Source: CAWJTV01 sp963845695 (GTDB lineage Bacteria > Planctomycetota > Planctomycetia > Isosphaerales > Isosphaeraceae). Taken from it: a DNA stretch of 64,000 nt. The stretch spans positions 496,001 to 560,000 of the forward strand of contig CAWJTQ010000017.1 in assembly GCA_963845695.1 (NCBI GenBank). Reading direction: 5' to 3'. The position numbers and the translations under genes are program-made. The notes below the pieces were generated by a model, which was not told where the DNA came from, did not search any database, and saw nothing but the letters and a program-made list of their open reading frames with translations. This document shows positions 37,176 through 45,295 of this stretch, in pieces (the stretch's first letter is position 1; the number at the start of each line of letters is the position of its first letter).

Positions 37176-37683
37176 ATGCAGCGAGTGACTGACGCATTTC
37201 GACGAGAGCGGGGCCAGCCGGATGGTGGACGTCTCGGCCAAGGAGGTGACGCTGCGCACCGCTCGGGCCAGCGGTCTGGTCCAGGTGGCTCCCGCAACGC
37301 TGGAACTGGTGAAGGATCGCCGGTTGGCGAAAGGGGACGTGCTGGAGGTGGCGCGGCTGGCGGGCATCATGGCGGCGAAGCGGACGGGAGAGTTGATCCC
37401 TCTCTGCCATCCGCTCGGGCTCGACAGCGTGGAACTGACGCTGACGCCGGTTGACCCGGATCGGATCCGGATCGAGGCGATGGTCAAGGTCCACGGCCGG
37501 ACCGGCGTGGAGATGGAGGCCCTGACGGCGGTCAGCGTCGCCGCGTTGACGGTCTACGACATGTGTAAGGCGGTCGACCGGGGGATGGTGATCGGCCGGA
37601 TCCAGCTCGAGGAGAAGACCGGTGGGCGCCGCGGCGACTACGTGAGGTCCGAGGGACCGCCGACGCCCTTGTCGGCTGGCTGA
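37176..37683 (+). CDS. moaC: Cyclic pyranopterin monophosphate synthase MoaC, N-terminal frameshift
   Basis: MoaC completes the first step of molybdenum cofactor synthesis after MoaA. Signatures: MVDVSAKEVTLRTARASG, RLAGIMAAKRTGELIPLCHPLGL, VHGRTGVEMEALTAVSVAALTVYDMCKAVDRGM and the C-terminal EKTGGRRGDY. Just upstream of the ATG at 37222 the same frame already reads THFDESGASR, the usual MoaC N-terminus, but hits a TGA at 37186. An ATG at 37176 with GAGGG upstream would give the start if one base is restored in between. No other moa genes are visible. Confidence 0.88.
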
Positions 37684-37747
37684 TCCGGCCCGGGCCGGGC
37701 GAGAACCGGGAATCGACTTAACCGATATCGGGCGAGGGAGGAAGCGG

Positions 37748-38757
37748 ATGTGGTTACAAACGCTGCCGGAAGCTCGGAGAAAGCCGGCTGAGCCTGGCCG
37801 ATCTCTATGCCCCCATCGCCGCCGAGCTGGCCGACGCCGAGCGGATCTTTCAGGACGAGCTGAAGAGCCGATTCCCGTTCGTGCAACATCTGGTCGATCA
37901 TTGCGCGGATTTTCAGGGGAAGCGGCTCCGGCCGGCGCTTGGTGCTCTTCTCGGGGCTGGCGAGCGGGTCGCTCTCCCCGGCGCACAGCGTCCTCGCCGC
38001 GGTCGTGGAGATGATCCACACGGCGACCCTCGTGCACGACGATATCCTCGACGAGGCCGTGATCCGCCGTCACGCCGCCACGGTCAACGCCGAGTGGGGC
38101 AACGAAACCGCCGTGCTGCTGGGCGACTACTTGTTCACCCATGCGTTCCACCTGGCCGCCTCGCTCGACTCCACACGCGCCTGCCGTTGGATCGGCCACG
38201 CGACCAACAAGGTCTGCGAGGGGGAGATGCAGCAGGTCCACCACCGCGGCAACCTCCAGCTCGACGAGGCCGATTACTTCGCGATCATCGAGGGGAAGAC
38301 CGCCGAGCTGACCGCCGTCTGCTGCCGGCTCGGCGCATCGTACGCAGGCGCCCCGGAGGCGACCGTCTCGGCCCTGGAACGCTACGGCCGGAACCTCGGC
38401 ATCGCCTTCCAGATCGCCGACGATGTACTGGATATCTGGGGCGAGGAGCGGGTCACCGGCAAGAGCCTCGGCACCGACCTCGAGAAGCAGAAGCTGACGC
38501 TCCCCATGATCCTTCTGCTCCGACTCGTCGAGCCGGAGGTCGCCGCGACGATCCGCCGACTGCTCGGCGACGCCAAGGCCGATCTCCGTCGTCAGCTCCG
38601 GCCTTATCTCGAGAGCACCAGCGCCCTGGACCGTGCCTGGCAGCTCGCGAAGCAGCACGTCAAGCAGGCGCTCGATGCTCTGGATGGACTGGCCGATTCC
38701 GAGGCCAAGCGCGTCTTGCACATCCTTGCCCAGTACGTCCTTCGTCGCGCTTCGTGA
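37748..38757 (+). CDS. Long-chain polyprenyl diphosphate synthase, about two frameshifts
   Basis: It makes the prenyl chain for quinones or undecaprenyl-type carriers. ATG 37748 has a strong GGGAGGAAG upstream but soon leaves the frame. From about 37788 the reading is LSLADLYAPIAAELADAERI and DFQGKRLRPAL. After a slip near 37938 the main frame gives VEMIHTATLVHDDILDEAVIRR (first DDxxD), EGKTAELTAVCCRLGA and GIAFQIADDVLDIWGE (second DDxxD). The frame ends at 38757. Chain length is not predictable from the sequence by eye. Confidence 0.85.
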
Positions 38758-39071
38758 CGGCCCCCAGTCTCCGGACGATGCCGACATCAATCACTCGCGC
38801 ACACGGACGAGCACCAGCGCCGACACCGCCGTTTTTGCCACGACTATCTTGACGTTTCTCGGTCCCTTTTGCGATTCGAATTGAATCTCGCTCGTGATCC
38901 GTTATCATTCTCCTCGTCGACCAACGATCGACCTCTCCGGAGTCGCCGGAGCCTGGCTTGTCCGGCATTCGTGCAGTCGCACCGGCCCAACCGGTTTTCG
39001 TATCAGGGATGTTTTTGCAAATTCGAGAGACGGTCGTTCCCCTTATCGGGGAGACGTCGTATGGTCGAAAC
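38758..39071. other. Intergenic region upstream of the XRE regulator
   Basis: About 310 bases. Frames that cross it (on both strands) lack support. A TTGCAAATTC near 39015 lies in a slightly A/T-richer patch. No defendable promoter or terminator. Confidence 0.35.
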
Positions 39072-39530
39072 ATGAAACTCAAAGACAAGCTCCAGATGCT
39101 GATGACTCGGCATACCCTCAACGGGCAGAAGCTTGCCCGGCTGTCCCAGGTGAGCGACTCCGAAATCTCCCGGATCCTCCAGGGGAAATCCCGCCCGGGT
39201 CTGGACAACGCGTTCCGGCTCGCCAAGGCCGTGAATGTCTCGCTCGACTATCTCGCCGACGACTCGGTCGACATCGATGCGAGTCATCCCGCGGACCTCC
39301 TCTCCGCCGAGGAGCGAAAGATTCTGAACCTCGCCCAGAAGATCGGCTCCCCCGAGGTTCTGGCGATCCTGGAGAACGTCCGGTTCCTGGGCTACGAGGT
39401 CGCCATGAGCCGTCTGATCGGCGCCAAGCCCATCATCGAGATCGACAAGGAACCGGCCGAGCTCCGACCTCCGGCCCCGCTTCCGGCCGGCCCCGCCGTC
39501 GGTGCCTCACTCCGCGCCAATTCCGCTTGA
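39072..39530 (+). CDS. XRE-family (Cro/C1-type) transcriptional regulator
   Basis: 152 residues. The N-terminal helix-turn-helix domain reads KLKDKLQMLMTRHTLNGQKL and ARLSQVSDSEISRILQGKSRPGLDNAFRLAKAVNVSLDYLADD (about residues 2-65), the classic HTH_3 pattern. A helical linker (LLSAEERKILNLAQKIGSPE) and a Pro/Ala-rich tail follow. The ATG at 39072 is chosen because it begins the domain; a start at 39009 is possible. Its targets are unknown. Confidence 0.8.
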   Translation: MKLKDKLQMLMTRHTLNGQKLARLSQVSDSEISRILQGKSRPGLDNAFRLAKAVNVSLDYLADDSVDIDASHPADLLSAEERKILNLAQKIGSPEVLAILENVRFLGYEVAMSRLIGAKPIIEIDKEPAELRPPAPLPAGPAVGASLRANSA

Positions 39531-39708
39531 TGATCCCGCACGCGGGGGAGATTGGTCGATTCTGGGAGGGCGAGGTTTCGTCATCACTCGCACCGGGCCT
39601 GAGTCGGCTCGCACGAGGTCTGCATTCCCGTGGAACTCGTCGTCATTGACTCTGTGTCGAGTCGAACGGGTCACAGTCCGTCCCGGAAGGCTCAATCGGC
39701 GTCTCGCA

Positions 39709-39767
39709 GGATGCTTTGTGAGCACCGAATTCGGCAAAGCCCGCCGGATCGGTGCTCACAGAGCACC
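39709..39767. repeat. REP-like palindromes, family B copy 2
   Basis: An imperfect hairpin (39709-39726, GGATGCTTTGTGAGCACC) and a perfect one (39751-39767, GGTGCTC-ACA-GAGCACC). The second plus its flanks matches 17370-17392 over about 23 bases. It lies between the XRE gene and the 3' end of rpoN. Confidence 0.6.
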
Positions 39768-39792
39768 CTACAAAGACCTGCGAGTCAGTCAC

Positions 39793-41241
39793 TCAGAACT
39801 GTCGGCGCTGGCGGCTGCAGGGGATGAGGAGAGTCGTGCGGTATTTCGTCACGGTGCGGCGTGCGACTTTGAAACCCTGGCGACCCATCTCTTCGACGAT
39901 CTCCTCGTCGGACATGGGATTTTGCTTGTCTTCCTTGGCGATGATCTCCAGCAGCTTTTGCTTGATCGTGTCCCAGGCGATTTCCTCGCCATCGGAGGTC
40001 GTCGTGCCGCCGCCGAAGAACCGCTTGAGAGGGAAGATGCCGCGGGGCGTCTGGACCCACTTGTCGTCCACGGCCCGGCTGACGGTCGTGACGTGCACCC
40101 CGACCCGGTCGGCAATTTGCTGCATCTTGAGCGGCTCGATGAATTCGGGGCCCTTGTCGAGGAAGTCCTTCTGGTGGTCGATGATGGCCCGGGCCACCTT
40201 CAACAGCGTGTTGCGCCGCTGCTCGATCGACTCGATCAGCCATCGGGCCGATTGGATCCGCTTCTGGATGTATTCGCGGGTCTGGGGGTCGGTTTGCTTG
40301 TTTCGGAGCTGTTTCTGATAGAGCAGCGAGATCGCCAGCTGCGGCGTGTTCTCGTCGACCAGCCGGACATCATAACCGTCTTGATCGTTGTGCTCGACGA
40401 TCAGGTCGGGGACCACATAGTGGGAGTTGTCGGTGACGAACGACGCGCCGGGCCGGAAGTTGAGCCGGCGAAGGTGGTCGATGGCCTCCTTGATCTTCTC
40501 CAGCGGGATCGCCGTCTTCTTTTCGATGGCGGGCAGGCGGTTGTGCTCGAGGTCATCGAGGTGCTGAGAGATGAGCGTATAGAGCACATCGTAGCACGGC
40601 ATGTCGGGCGTGAGTTGCAGCAGCAGGCACTCGCGCAAGTCGCGAGCGCCCACCCCGGGCGGATCGAGGCGCTGGACATATCGCAGCGCCTCTTCGGCCT
40701 GCTCGATGGTCGCCGCCCCGTTCAGGTCTCGCACGACATCGTGGAGGGGGAGCCGGAAATACCCCTTCTCGTCGAGGTTGTAGATGATGTATTCGGCCAG
40801 CGCGCGGACCGTCGGTTCGCAGTCGAAGAAGCTGAGCTGATCGATCAGATCGTCGTGGAAGGATCGGGGCCGCGAAGCCATGTTCTGCATTGCGTCCTGC
40901 TTGCGATCCGAATCCTCGCTCAGCGCGGCCCGGCTCCGCCTCGGTCCCTCCTCATAGATCTCGCTCCAGTTCTCATCCAGGCTGATCAAGCTATCGAATT
41001 CGTTCGGTTCGCCATCGGTCTCCGGTTCGGCGGGTGCCGAGGCCGGCGTCTCATCCCCGTCGGCCTCCGCCGGGGCCGACTCGCGCTGGTCCACCAGCAC
41101 CGGATTCTCGCTCAACTCCTGCTCGATGCGTTCCTGGAGGGCCATGATCGGCAATTGCAGGATCTCCATCGATTGGATCATGCGAGGCGCCATGCGAAGG
41201 CGCATCTCGGTCCGCATTTGCTGGGTGGTATCGAGCCGCAT
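39793..41241 (-). CDS. rpoN: RNA polymerase sigma-54 factor RpoN
   Basis: 482 residues, intact. Region I: MRLRMAPRMIQSMEILQLPIMALQERIEQELSENPVL, with Gln/Leu-rich character. The acidic region II lies at about residues 55-105. The core-binding domain shows YIIYNLDEKGYFRLPL and RLDPPGVGARDLRECLLLQL. The C-terminal HTH QQIADRVGVHVTTVSRAVDDKWV is followed by the RpoN box ARRTVTKYR. It directs transcription of -24/-12 promoters with AAA+ activators, none of which are in the window. Confidence 0.96.
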   Translation of the reverse strand: MRLDTTQQMRTEMRLRMAPRMIQSMEILQLPIMALQERIEQELSENPVLVDQRESAPAEADGDETPASAPAEPETDGEPNEFDSLISLDENWSEIYEEGPRRSRAALSEDSDRKQDAMQNMASRPRSFHDDLIDQLSFFDCEPTVRALAEYIIYNLDEKGYFRLPLHDVVRDLNGAATIEQAEEALRYVQRLDPPGVGARDLRECLLLQLTPDMPCYDVLYTLISQHLDDLEHNRLPAIEKKTAIPLEKIKEAIDHLRRLNFRPGASFVTDNSHYVVPDLIVEHNDQDGYDVRLVDENTPQLAISLLYQKQLRNKQTDPQTREYIQKRIQSARWLIESIEQRRNTLLKVARAIIDHQKDFLDKGPEFIEPLKMQQIADRVGVHVTTVSRAVDDKWVQTPRGIFPLKRFFGGGTTTSDGEEIAWDTIKQKLLEIIAKEDKQNPMSDEEIVEEMGRQGFKVARRTVTKYRTTLLIPCSRQRRQF

Positions 41242-41553
41242 TATCCTCTATTCCTATTTCATCCAGCGAAACGAGTCTGGAATCAGTGAGGACCCGAACC
41301 GATTGGGCGGGGCATCGAAGATACCCGATTCGCGTCCATCATCTCTCAGCAACTATTATGCCACGTTCGGTCGCCTCGCCACAGTCGACTTTGAACAAGT
41401 GGCGAAAAGGGAGCACCAGTCCCGGGTGAGTCCGAGAACGGCTGGGATGGACAACCCGCCAGATCGTGGGGATCAGCCTGACCGGGGTTTTCGGTCCTGC
41501 GTGATTTCGCTGGAGAAGGCGGCAATTGGCGAGGAAGAAATGCACCTGGGGAC
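41242..41553. other. Intergenic region between recR and rpoN
   Basis: About 310 bases between two minus-strand genes. It should contain the rpoN promoter, read leftward. No hexamer pair or hairpin was convincing by eye. Confidence 0.35.
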
Positions 41554-42165
41554 TTAGAAGGGCTGGCGGCCAGTCATGGCATCGGCGAGCATATCACGGT
41601 TGGCGAACTCCAGGGTGCTTCCGGAGGCCAGTCCGCGCGCCAGCCGGGTGATCCGGACCCCTGAACCGCCCAGGCGATTGGCGATCAAGAGCGCGGTTCC
41701 ATCCCCTTCGAGGTTGGGATTGGTGGCCATGATGAGCTCGCGGATCGTCCCCGAGCTGATCCGGGTCGCCAGAGCGTCGATGGTCAATTGCTCGGGACCC
41801 ATACCCGACAAGGGTGCAAGGCGGCCGAGCAGGACATGATAGACGCCCTGAAACGCCCTGGCCTTCTCGATCGCGATCAGGTCGCGCGACTGCTCGACGA
41901 CGCAGACGATCGATGGGTCTCGTCGGGGGTCGCGGCAGATGGCGCAGATCGGCTGGTCGGTCTCGGTCAGGTGGAAGCAGACCTCGCAATGACGGACCTG
42001 CTCCTTGGTGGCGCGGATCGCATCGGCCAGTTCCAAGGCTTCTTCGGGGGTGCATTTCAGGAGGTGATGGGCCAGCCGTTCGGCGGACCGAGCGCCGATG
42101 CCGGGTAGACGTCCCAGGGCGGTGATCAGCCGATCGACGACTGCCGAGTAGCCAGAGGCGGCCAT
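41554..42165 (-). CDS. recR: Recombination mediator protein RecR
   Basis: 203 residues from ATG 42165 (GAGGGACGG upstream; a GTG two codons earlier is also possible). RecR loads RecA at gaps with RecF/RecO. Helix-hairpin-helix: LITALGRLPGIGARSAERLA. Zinc finger: CEVCFHLTETDQPICAIC. Toprim domain: IVCVVEQSRDLIAIEKARAF and MATNPNLEGDGTALLIANRL. The frame is intact. It starts two bases after the ybaB stop codon, completing the conserved dnaX-ybaB-recR order. Confidence 0.96.
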   Translation of the reverse strand: MAASGYSAVVDRLITALGRLPGIGARSAERLAHHLLKCTPEEALELADAIRATKEQVRHCEVCFHLTETDQPICAICRDPRRDPSIVCVVEQSRDLIAIEKARAFQGVYHVLLGRLAPLSGMGPEQLTIDALATRISSGTIRELIMATNPNLEGDGTALLIANRLGGSGVRITRLARGLASGSTLEFANRDMLADAMTGRQPF

Positions 42166-42167
42166 CG

Positions 42168-42533
42168 TCACCGTCCCTCTTCGCCTTGGGGTGCCGCGCC
42201 ACCCCCCAGGTTGGGGAACAGGCCCATCGGCAGTCCACCGGTCAGGTTCGTCAGCGAGCCCGCTGCCGCTTCGCGAGCCTTGACGAGGCCCGCGTTGACC
42301 GCCGCCACGATCAAGTCTTCCAGCAGTTCGGCGTCGGGTTCGGCAAGCAGGGAGGGGTCGATTCGAACCGCGACGACCTCGAGGCGGCCGTTGACCCTCG
42401 CCGTGACCGTACCGCCCCCGGCGCTCCCCTCCGCTTCGACCTGGCCCAGCGATTCGAACGCCTTGTCGAACGCCTCGCGCAGCTTGCCGGCGTTCCCCAT
42501 CAGATCCGCGAGCATTCCCAGTTTATTGAACAC
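42168..42533 (-). CDS. YbaB/EbfC-family nucleoid-associated protein
   Basis: 121 residues from GTG 42533 (FNKLGMLADLMGNAGKL fits the family's N-terminus better than the later ATG). It has the middle helix FDKAFESLGQVEAEGSAGGGTVTARVNGRLEVVAVRIDPSLL, where GxVxVxxNGxxEvxxv is the family core. The tail is Gly/Pro-rich. It is a dimeric DNA-binding protein of the DnaX-RecR neighbourhood. Two bases separate it from recR; about 115 bases separate it from the dnaX stop. Confidence 0.9.
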   Translation of the reverse strand: MFNKLGMLADLMGNAGKLREAFDKAFESLGQVEAEGSAGGGTVTARVNGRLEVVAVRIDPSLLAEPDAELLEDLIVAAVNAGLVKAREAAAGSLTNLTGGLPMGLFPNLGGGAAPQGEEGR

Positions 42534-42649
42534 GGTTCTCTGCTTGGATAAGAGTCGTCCGACCTCGGGGCGGAAGTCCGCCCTCGCTTCGCGCGGGCCA
42601 TCGAGAACGTCGGGATAATCCGCGACGGTTACGCGCCGAGTGAGCCGGA

Positions 42650-44497
42650 TCAGGGATTGGAAGTCGGGTCTGCCTCGTCGTAATCCAGTTGCACGGAGCG
42701 TGCCTCGAACAGCTCGACGACCTTCTGAACCAAGGGATCGGCCATCAAGGAATCGGTCCGCCGGGACTCGGCCGGCCGCGAGTCGGCCATCCCGTCCTTG
42801 CCCGAAGCCGACCGCTCGTAGCGGACGGTCACTGGCCGATGGACCAGTCGATGCAGTTTGTGGCCGAGGTCTCTCAGGGTCTCGGGTGCTCCTGGGTCCA
42901 CCCCGTCCGCATTGTATCCCGGCTTGGCGGCGATGACCAGGATATCCGGGCCGTTGACGGCGATCGGTTCCACCTGGCTGAGCCGCCACATCGTGGAGTG
43001 GGGGAGCTTCGCGAGCAGCTCCGGCCAGATCTTCCGGACGGTCTCCAGGTCCAGCGGAGCGAGCTCCTCGGGCGGGGGTTCGCTCGGCGAGTCGGTGCGA
43101 GAAGCCGGTTGCAGTGGCTGGGGCAGCCGCGGCGTGGAAAGTTCCGTCTCCCGGTAGGCTACAGAGTCGGAAGGACCGTTCTTCTCCGCGGGACTCTCTG
43201 AATCGATCCCGGTCGCAAGCCTGTTCCCGGCCGGGGCAGCGGCTGGCGTCATGGGTGGGCTCGCTGGCTCGGCGGGCAAGACATTTTCACTCACCCTGGA
43301 TTTTTTTTTTCCGGGGCCGCTCTCGGGCTTTCGAATCAAGGGGCCTCCCGACTCCAGCGCTGAGAGCCGCTCGATCAGCGTATCGAGCGCCGTCAGGTCT
43401 TCGAGCCGCGCGACCCGAACCAGGGCCATCTCCACCAGCAGCCGCCCGTGCAAGCTGCCACGCAAGCGAGTTCGGTGTTCGGCCAGGATCTGCATGGCGG
43501 CCAGGATCGCGTCGACCGGCCATCGCGCGACGATCGCCTCGAGCCGGGGTCGCTGCCGGGGGGTGATGGACAGCAGGATCGAGCCCGCACCCAGGGCCAG
43601 CACCAAGGCGTCGCGGAGGAAATCGAGGACGCCGCCGAGCAGCTCGGCTGGCTGGACGCCCTCGTTGGACGCCTCCTCCAGCAGGCTCAGGGCTCCTGCG
43701 GCATCGTGGTCGGCCAGTGTCTCGAGCATCGCCAGCAATCGCTCGTCGCTGGCGGTGCCCAGGAGGGAGTGGACGATCTCGACAGTGAGTCGAGGACTGC
43801 CAGAGGCCAGAAGTCGGTCCAGGAGTGACTGAGCGTCGCGTAGCGAACCGGCCGCGCGGCGGGCGACGATTTGCAGCGCCTCGGGCTCGGCAGCCACTCC
43901 CTCCTGGGTGCAGATCTCGCCCAGTGTCTTGGCGATCAGTTCAGGCGTGATTCCGGCGAGGTCGAACCGCTGGCATCGCGACAGCACCGTGATCGGGATC
44001 TTGTTCGCCTCGGTCGTCGCGAAGAAGAACTTGACGTGAGGCGGCGGCTCTTCCAGGGTCTTCAACAGTGCGTTGAAGGCTGCGGTCGAGAGCATGTGCA
44101 CTTCATCGATGTAGTAGATCTTGAAACGAGCCCGGCTGGGCCGCAGCCCGGCGTTCTGCCGCAACTCGCGGACCTGTTCCACTCCGTTGTTGCTGGCCCC
44201 GTCGATCTCGATGACGTCAACGTCCTGCCCCTGCGTGATCGCCTGGCAGATGTCGCAGACCTGACAGGGCTCCTCGGTTGGCCCTTTCACGCAGTTCAGG
44301 CACTTGGCAAGGATGCGGGCCATCGTCGTCTTGCCGACCCCGCGCGTTCCGCAGAACAGATACGCCTGGGCGATCCGGTTGAGCCGGATCGCGTTGCGCA
44401 AGGCCCGGACCACGTGGTCTTGCCCGACCACGTCCTCGAAGCGCTGGGGGCGGTAGCGGCGTGCGACGACGGTGTAAGACTCCGTCGCCGATCGCAC
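42650..44497 (-). CDS. dnaX: DNA polymerase III subunits gamma/tau (DnaX)
   Basis: Clamp-loader ATPase, about 615 residues from GTG 44497 (VRSATESYTVVARRYRPQ); a frame extension to 44629 exists but lacks family similarity. Walker A GTRGVGKTT, a zinc module (CLNC, CQVCDIC), IDEVHMLSTAAFNALLKTLEEPP, and sensor FFATTEANKIPITVLSRCQRFD. After the clamp-loader domain comes an A10 run (plus 43301-43310) encoding KKK, then the Pro/Ala/Ser-rich linker and tau-specific C-terminus. Slippage at A10 would yield a short gamma form of about 400 residues. Confidence 0.95.
   Translation of the reverse strand: MRSATESYTVVARRYRPQRFEDVVGQDHVVRALRNAIRLNRIAQAYLFCGTRGVGKTTMARILAKCLNCVKGPTEEPCQVCDICQAITQGQDVDVIEIDGASNNGVEQVRELRQNAGLRPSRARFKIYYIDEVHMLSTAAFNALLKTLEEPPPHVKFFFATTEANKIPITVLSRCQRFDLAGITPELIAKTLGEICTQEGVAAEPEALQIVARRAAGSLRDAQSLLDRLLASGSPRLTVEIVHSLLGTASDERLLAMLETLADHDAAGALSLLEEASNEGVQPAELLGGVLDFLRDALVLALGAGSILLSITPRQRPRLEAIVARWPVDAILAAMQILAEHRTRLRGSLHGRLLVEMALVRVARLEDLTALDTLIERLSALESGGPLIRKPESGPGKKKSRVSENVLPAEPASPPMTPAAAPAGNRLATGIDSESPAEKNGPSDSVAYRETELSTPRLPQPLQPASRTDSPSEPPPEELAPLDLETVRKIWPELLAKLPHSTMWRLSQVEPIAVNGPDILVIAAKPGYNADGVDPGAPETLRDLGHKLHRLVHRPVTVRYERSASGKDGMADSRPAESRRTDSLMADPLVQKVVELFEARSVQLDYDEADPTSNP
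43287..43310 (-). promoter_or_regulatory. A10 slippage site in dnaX (gamma/tau switch)
   Basis: Ten consecutive T on the plus strand (43301-43310) are A10 in the dnaX mRNA. One extra A gives KKKK-IQGE and a stop ending at 43287; one fewer A gives N-P-G and an equally early stop. Both alternative frames therefore close within five codons, exactly where the clamp-loader part ends. This resembles the transcriptional slippage run in Thermus dnaX. Confidence 0.65.
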
Positions 44498-44734
44498 AGG
44501 CTTGCCATCCCCGCAATATCCGGTGGGGGATCGAGCGAACTCATTCGATTTTTCGACGCTCGCGGTGGGGCCACTCGGGCGCGCTCCATCGTGCCTGGGA
44601 AGATGAGGGGTGGGAATTCGACCCGACACCGTTCGGTTCGTCTGCCACCCGGCACCTATCCTCTCTACGCCCTTGCCTGACCGGGTAAGGCTTACATATC
44701 CACGCCCCCGCGCCTCTCAGACAGAGGCCGGGGA

Positions 44735-44839
44735 GAGCCGGGGAGGTTCTCCCAGGCACATGAAGGTGTTGCTTATGGCTGCTGCGTTCCCGCCCTGACC
44801 AGGTTCACAAACCCCCATTGCCCGGGTCCCCCCCGGCTC
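44735..44839 (-). ncRNA. ffs: Signal recognition particle RNA (small bacterial 4.5S type)
   Basis: The minus strand shows the SRP RNA core: the left strand GAACCUGGUCAGGGCGGGAA, the GGAA-type apical loop and the AGCAGCCAUAAGC right strand. This is the conserved symmetric and asymmetric loop pattern of domain IV. The ends GAGCCGGGG and CCCCGGCUC pair perfectly over nine bases, which sets the limits at about 105 nucleotides. It lies just upstream of dnaX on the same strand, the same neighbourhood as scr-dnaX in Bacillus. It binds Ffh for membrane protein targeting. Confidence 0.9.
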
Positions 44840-45295
44840 ACCCTGACCCCCGCCGGGAGGCGATGTCCGTGAACCGATCATTCTCTGGGATCGGGCGAAT
44901 CGGTTCAAGTCCAAGATCGAAAATTGACGTCCGTACACTCGAAGCCAGCCATGCATGCTGGTTGGTGCCATTTCGTCCTCGTCCCGGGCGCGTTTCATCC
45001 GTTGGGGATTGGGACGGGTGACGTCAAGCGGACGGCGCGTGATATAATCTTAACCGGGAAGTCATGGCCCCGGAGAACCTGCGGGAATGCCAGCCTACAA
45101 TGTGTTTCATGATGCGGTGAAACGTGGTTGGATCAAGGATGGCTGGACGATCTCGGCCGATCCGTATTTCGTCCAATTCGATTTCGCCCTGGGATAGGGG
45201 CGTGGCCGTCCGAGTCTCGATCCTTGAAGCCTGGGGTCGTCATGGCGTTGATCGCTTCGCCCACGACCTCGTCACGACGACAGCAAGAGGCAGCC
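44840..45295. other. Divergent intergenic region between SRP RNA and the M16 gene
   Basis: About 455 bases. For the SRP RNA (minus strand) TTGAAC and GAGAAT sit 17 bases apart near 44905-44880, a weak candidate promoter. For the M16 gene (plus) a tataatctt sequence near 45050 could be a -10 element. Small open frames here have no support. Confidence 0.35.
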
